Source of the DNA: Hirschia litorea
GTDB lineage: Bacteria; Pseudomonadota; Alphaproteobacteria; Caulobacterales; Hyphomonadaceae
Direction: 5' to 3'
DNA: 64,000 nt
NCBI RefSeq assembly: GCF_042665075.1
Contig: NZ_JBHTBR010000009.1
Location: forward strand, 186,001-250,000
The translations under genes and the position numbers were made by a program. Below the pieces are notes generated by a model, which saw only the letters and a program-made list of their open reading frames with translations, did not search any database and was not told where the DNA came from. The stretch's first letter is position 1; the number at the start of each line of letters is the position of its first letter. Positions 61,433 through 64,000 of the stretch are shown here, one piece after another.

Positions 61433-62407
61433 TTAGACTTGAGAAACGACGTCCCAGCTGCCTTTATTGACGACGAAAGGCGATAGCTCGTTAAAGGTCC
61501 ACCGGAAGGGAAGAGCCTGTTTTCGGCGAACAATCTTGCTGGGTTTGAAAGTCCATAAGCGTTCAGCACCTGCAAATTGTGCAATCTCGGGAGAGTCGAA
61601 AACAATTTCGGCTTGTCCGGTCATTTGCAGCATATCCCCCGTCTCATAATCTATGAAATTGAGACCAGCTTTGCCATTGATCAGAATATTTCCCAGCGTA
61701 TTAAAAAATACGTTTCCAGTGAAATCTGGAATGGTGAGAACACCTTGATCATCAACACGCACAAAGCCGGGTTTGCCGCCACGGTGGGACACGTCAACTT
61801 TTTGTATGTTGTCTTGCGTGACATAGGAAGCGACATAAAAAGAGTCTGAGCGCCTGATTAAGTCTATGCTCGATTGATCTAAAACATAAGTTATTTCAGG
61901 TGGATGAGGTGATTGAGTGCCTAGCGGACGTGTTAATTCATAGTCTCGATCTTGAATATACTTAGCGCAATTTCCCATTGTTTGCTCGACATGAACATCA
62001 AACCCCGATGGCGTGATTGAATCTATGCGACCGTTTATGCGATTGCGGCGACGTGTGTGAAACTCAATGCCAAGCAAGCCGAGACCATCACCGGATTTGA
62101 AGTTTTCAAATGCAGGATCTTCGGGGGAAATATGCGCAGCAATGTGCATTCGTGTGGGCGTGGGACAGGAGATGAAACCAATCTCACCTGCCAATACGCT
62201 TGCCCATACTTGACCTTCTGCATCGACGCTGCCTGTCATTATATAGGGAAGTTGGGTGTAAAATTCGCTGTGTTGCTCGGGTAAGTGATCACGCAGAACT
62301 TTGCGACCGATTAAGTCCATTTTTTCAAGCTTGCCAACACTTGCTTGAAGCGTTTTCTCGCCTTCATGCCAGGGGGAGGCTGTGTCATTTTGCGGGGATT
62401 GCGACAT
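61433..62407 (-). CDS. PNPOx-like flavin-nucleotide-binding protein
   Basis: A 324-residue protein of the pyridoxamine-phosphate-oxidase-like split-barrel group. It has two similar halves: S-E-F-Y-T-Q-L-P-Y-I-M-T-G-S-V-D (about 47-62) and S-F-Y-V-A-S-Y-V-T (about 189-197), the second followed by D-V-S-H-R-G-G-K-P-G-F-V and G-N-I-L-I-N-G-K-A-G-L-N-F-I-D. Such proteins bind FMN or related cofactors and reduce small electrophiles. It is soluble and in one run with a GST and an NTF2-like protein, which suggests a detoxification role. Substrate unknown. Confidence 0.8.
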   Translation of the reverse strand: MSQSPQNDTASPWHEGEKTLQASVGKLEKMDLIGRKVLRDHLPEQHSEFYTQLPYIMTGSVDAEGQVWASVLAGEIGFISCPTPTRMHIAAHISPEDPAFENFKSGDGLGLLGIEFHTRRRNRINGRIDSITPSGFDVHVEQTMGNCAKYIQDRDYELTRPLGTQSPHPPEITYVLDQSSIDLIRRSDSFYVASYVTQDNIQKVDVSHRGGKPGFVRVDDQGVLTIPDFTGNVFFNTLGNILINGKAGLNFIDYETGDMLQMTGQAEIVFDSPEIAQFAGAERLWTFKPSKIVRRKQALPFRWTFNELSPFVVNKGSWDVVSQV

Positions 62408-62478
62408 GGGAGTTGGCCTTAAAAACGGCCAGCATTGAGAAGAGAAATTTAAGCATCAATGCTGGCAGATCATTGGTT

Positions 62479-63102
62479 TTATGTAAGTTTTCTTAAACCC
62501 ACAGACGTTTGGGGGAAGGGTTTAAACCCTGGAAGAGCTTCTATTTTTCCAAGCCACGCATTAATATGAGTGTAGGATGTGAGATCGACATTCCCTTCAG
62601 GTGCGCTGAATATGTAGCTGTATAAAGAGACATCCGCGAGGGTGACGTTTGAGCCTGTGATAAACGGTTTATCGGCCAGTTCAGCATCAATCAGTGATAA
62701 GATTGCATGCGCGCGGGCGATCACTTCTTCTGGGTCCATCGTGGCATTAAAGAGAGTGATAAGGCGCGCAGCCGCAGGGCCAAATGCAATATGTCCTTGA
62801 GCTACACTGAGCCAACGCTGGACATTGGCTGCACCGAGAGCATCTTCAGGAAGCCAATCTATTTTGCCAAGCTTTTTAGCAAGATATACTAAAATAGCAT
62901 TAGAATCAGAGATGTAGATATCTCCGTCTTCCAAAACAGGCACTTGCCCGAATGTGTTTTTCGCGAGAAATTCGGGTGTTTTATGCGCGCCATTGGCAAG
63001 GTCTAGATTGATAATTTCCACCTCTGCACCAATGAGAGAAATGAATAATTCCGCGCGATGTGCGTGGCCTGAAAGCGGGAAGCTGTAGAGTTTGAGTGCC
63101 AT
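62479..63102 (-). CDS. Glutathione S-transferase
   Basis: A 207-residue GST. The thioredoxin-fold N-terminal domain (about 1-80) has K-L-Y-S-F-P-L-S-G-H-A-H-R-A-E, the cis-Pro loop F-G-Q-V-P-V-L and the glutathione-contacting D-S-N-A-I-L-V-Y-L. The helical C-terminal domain carries the N-capping box motif S-N-V-T-L-A-D-V. It conjugates or reduces electrophiles with glutathione in the cytoplasm. It is the first gene of a minus-strand run with the PNPOx-like and NTF2-like genes and is divergent from a LysR regulator that probably controls the run. Confidence 0.92.
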   Translation of the reverse strand: MALKLYSFPLSGHAHRAELFISLIGAEVEIINLDLANGAHKTPEFLAKNTFGQVPVLEDGDIYISDSNAILVYLAKKLGKIDWLPEDALGAANVQRWLSVAQGHIAFGPAAARLITLFNATMDPEEVIARAHAILSLIDAELADKPFITGSNVTLADVSLYSYIFSAPEGNVDLTSYTHINAWLGKIEALPGFKPFPQTSVGLRKLT

Positions 63103-63242
63103 AAGTCAGATGCCTGTCTATCCGAGGGGTTTGACGATGCACTCCTTGTACTTCATTGCGTTATCTGTATTAATATAATAAAATTGAAATTGATTATTCC
63201 ATATTACGGAATAATCACGCGGCGAGATGTGTGAGAGCTGAA

Positions 63243-64000
63243 ATGGATAAAATACGCGCCTTTGAAGCTTTTGTCGCTGTTGTGGAGACCCAAGGCTTTG
63301 CGTCTGCTGCCCGTCAGCTTCAGGTGAGTGCACCTTCTGTTACCCGCATGGTGGGGGAGTTGGAGGCGGGGTTGGGTGTCATGCTATTGCAGAGGACCAC
63401 ACGTGTTGTCACAGTGACCGATATTGGTCAGCATTATTATGAAGATGCCAAAGATATCTTGGCCAAAGTTCAAGCCTGCGATGATGCTGCCAGAGGTGCT
63501 CATAGTGATCCGGCTGGCATGTTGCGTGTGACGGCCTCATCCATGTTTGGGCATATCTATATAGCGCCAATCATCACACAATATCTGGACCGATATGAGA
63601 ATGTCTCCATTGATGCCTTATTTCTCGATCGTGTCGTGAATTTTAGAGAAGAAGGCATTGATGTTTCCATACGGATTGGAAACTTGCCAGACTCCACCCT
63701 TATGGCGACAAGGGTTGGGCATGTGAAATTAATGGTGTGTGGAAGTCCGGCCTATTTTGATAAACATGGCATCCCCAAACAACCCGACGATCTGAAATCA
63801 CACAAAACGATTGGTCTGACTTTAGGGAGTTTTCAAGCGGGGTGGAAGTTTGCAAATGAGCGTGCTGTCAAACTCGATCATAAGCTGAGTTTCAACACAG
63901 TTTCATCAGGCATTGAAGCTGCGAAATCAGACTGGGGCTTAGTGCGCGTCCTGTCTTATCAAGTTGGCCAAGCGATAGAAGATGGTGCACTGATTTCTGT
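63243..64000 (+). CDS. LysR-family regulator, cut by the window end
   Basis: At least 252 residues are present, with no stop before base 64000. The helix-turn-helix is in F-A-S-A-A-R-Q-L-Q-V-S-A-P-S-V-T-R-M-V, followed by L-E-A-G-L-G-V-M-L-L-Q-R-T-T-R, the signature of the large CrgA/DsdC-like LysR branch. The effector domain follows from about residue 88 and is incomplete. It is divergent from the GST gene across 140 bp and is probably its regulator. Confidence 0.92.
   Translation, partial: MDKIRAFEAFVAVVETQGFASAARQLQVSAPSVTRMVGELEAGLGVMLLQRTTRVVTVTDIGQHYYEDAKDILAKVQACDDAARGAHSDPAGMLRVTASSMFGHIYIAPIITQYLDRYENVSIDALFLDRVVNFREEGIDVSIRIGNLPDSTLMATRVGHVKLMVCGSPAYFDKHGIPKQPDDLKSHKTIGLTLGSFQAGWKFANERAVKLDHKLSFNTVSSGIEAAKSDWGLVRVLSYQVGQAIEDGALIS

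Noticed and set aside
63171..63186. AT-rich stretch resembling the locus operator before the GST/LysR pair
   Set aside because: It contains TAATATAATA but matches only 11 of 15 positions and lacks the palindromic symmetry; more likely an ordinary AT-rich promoter.
1..64000. CRISPR arrays, tRNA or rRNA genes, transposases, prophage genes
   Set aside because: I looked for regular repeats, cloverleaf-like segments and mobile-element proteins and saw none that could be supported.

Overview
The window looks like the chromosome of a marine, aerobic alphaproteobacterium of the Hyphomonadaceae/Maricaulales-Caulobacterales type. The reasons are moderate GC with many AT-rich promoters, six TonB-dependent receptors (TBDTs) without any SusD partner, an ECF sigma/FecR/STN-receptor cassette, Tat-exported lipoproteins, and sugar oxidation in the De Ley-Doudoroff style. 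The assignment is an inference from gene style. No rRNA, tRNA, transposase, phage gene or CRISPR array was seen.

Layout. (1) 1-7.4 kb: a TBDT, divergent from an MFS carrier, a LysR regulator, a small calycin-like protein and a VAO/GlcD-type flavoprotein oxidase; the substrate is unknown. (2) 7.4-16.5 kb: a TBDT divergent from an S9 peptidase, a second TBDT, and an AstE/AspA-type zinc deacylase. (3) 16.6-21.8 kb: a FecI-like sigma factor, FecR and an STN-TBDT whose reading frame holds a second, well-formed start and signal peptide. (4) 21.9-27.6 kb: a phosphoester-scavenging group (TBDT, PhoD, GlpQ) preceded by two tandem Pho boxes.

(5) 28.0-60.9 kb is the main find: a polysaccharide utilisation locus that fits lambda-carrageenan or a closely related sulfated alpha-1,3/beta-1,4-galactan. 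It encodes a GH150-type lambda-carrageenase candidate, a large carbohydrate TBDT, five S1 sulfatases, two GH110 alpha-1,3-galactosidases, two GH2 beta-galactosidase-like enzymes, a PhoD-like metalloesterase with a jelly-roll domain, a vSGLT-like Na+/galactose symporter, and galactose-oxidation genes (SDR dehydrogenase, SMP-30 lactonase, IlvD/Edd dehydratase), plus a FadR-type regulator. Proposed flow: the secreted endo-enzyme cuts the polymer; the TBDT imports oligosaccharides; periplasmic sulfatases strip sulfate; GH110 and GH2 remove alternating galactoses; the symporter carries galactose inward; SDR, lactonase and dehydratase give 2-keto-3-deoxy-galactonate. The KDGal kinase, the aldolase and the sulfatase-maturing enzyme are not in the window. 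Related AT-rich 15-bp palindromic sites precede nearly every transcription unit of this locus, including the SDR gene at its left edge, which ties the locus into one likely regulon.

(6) 60.9-64 kb: an NTF2-like protein, a flavin-nucleotide-binding protein and a glutathione transferase, divergent from a LysR regulator that runs off the window end.
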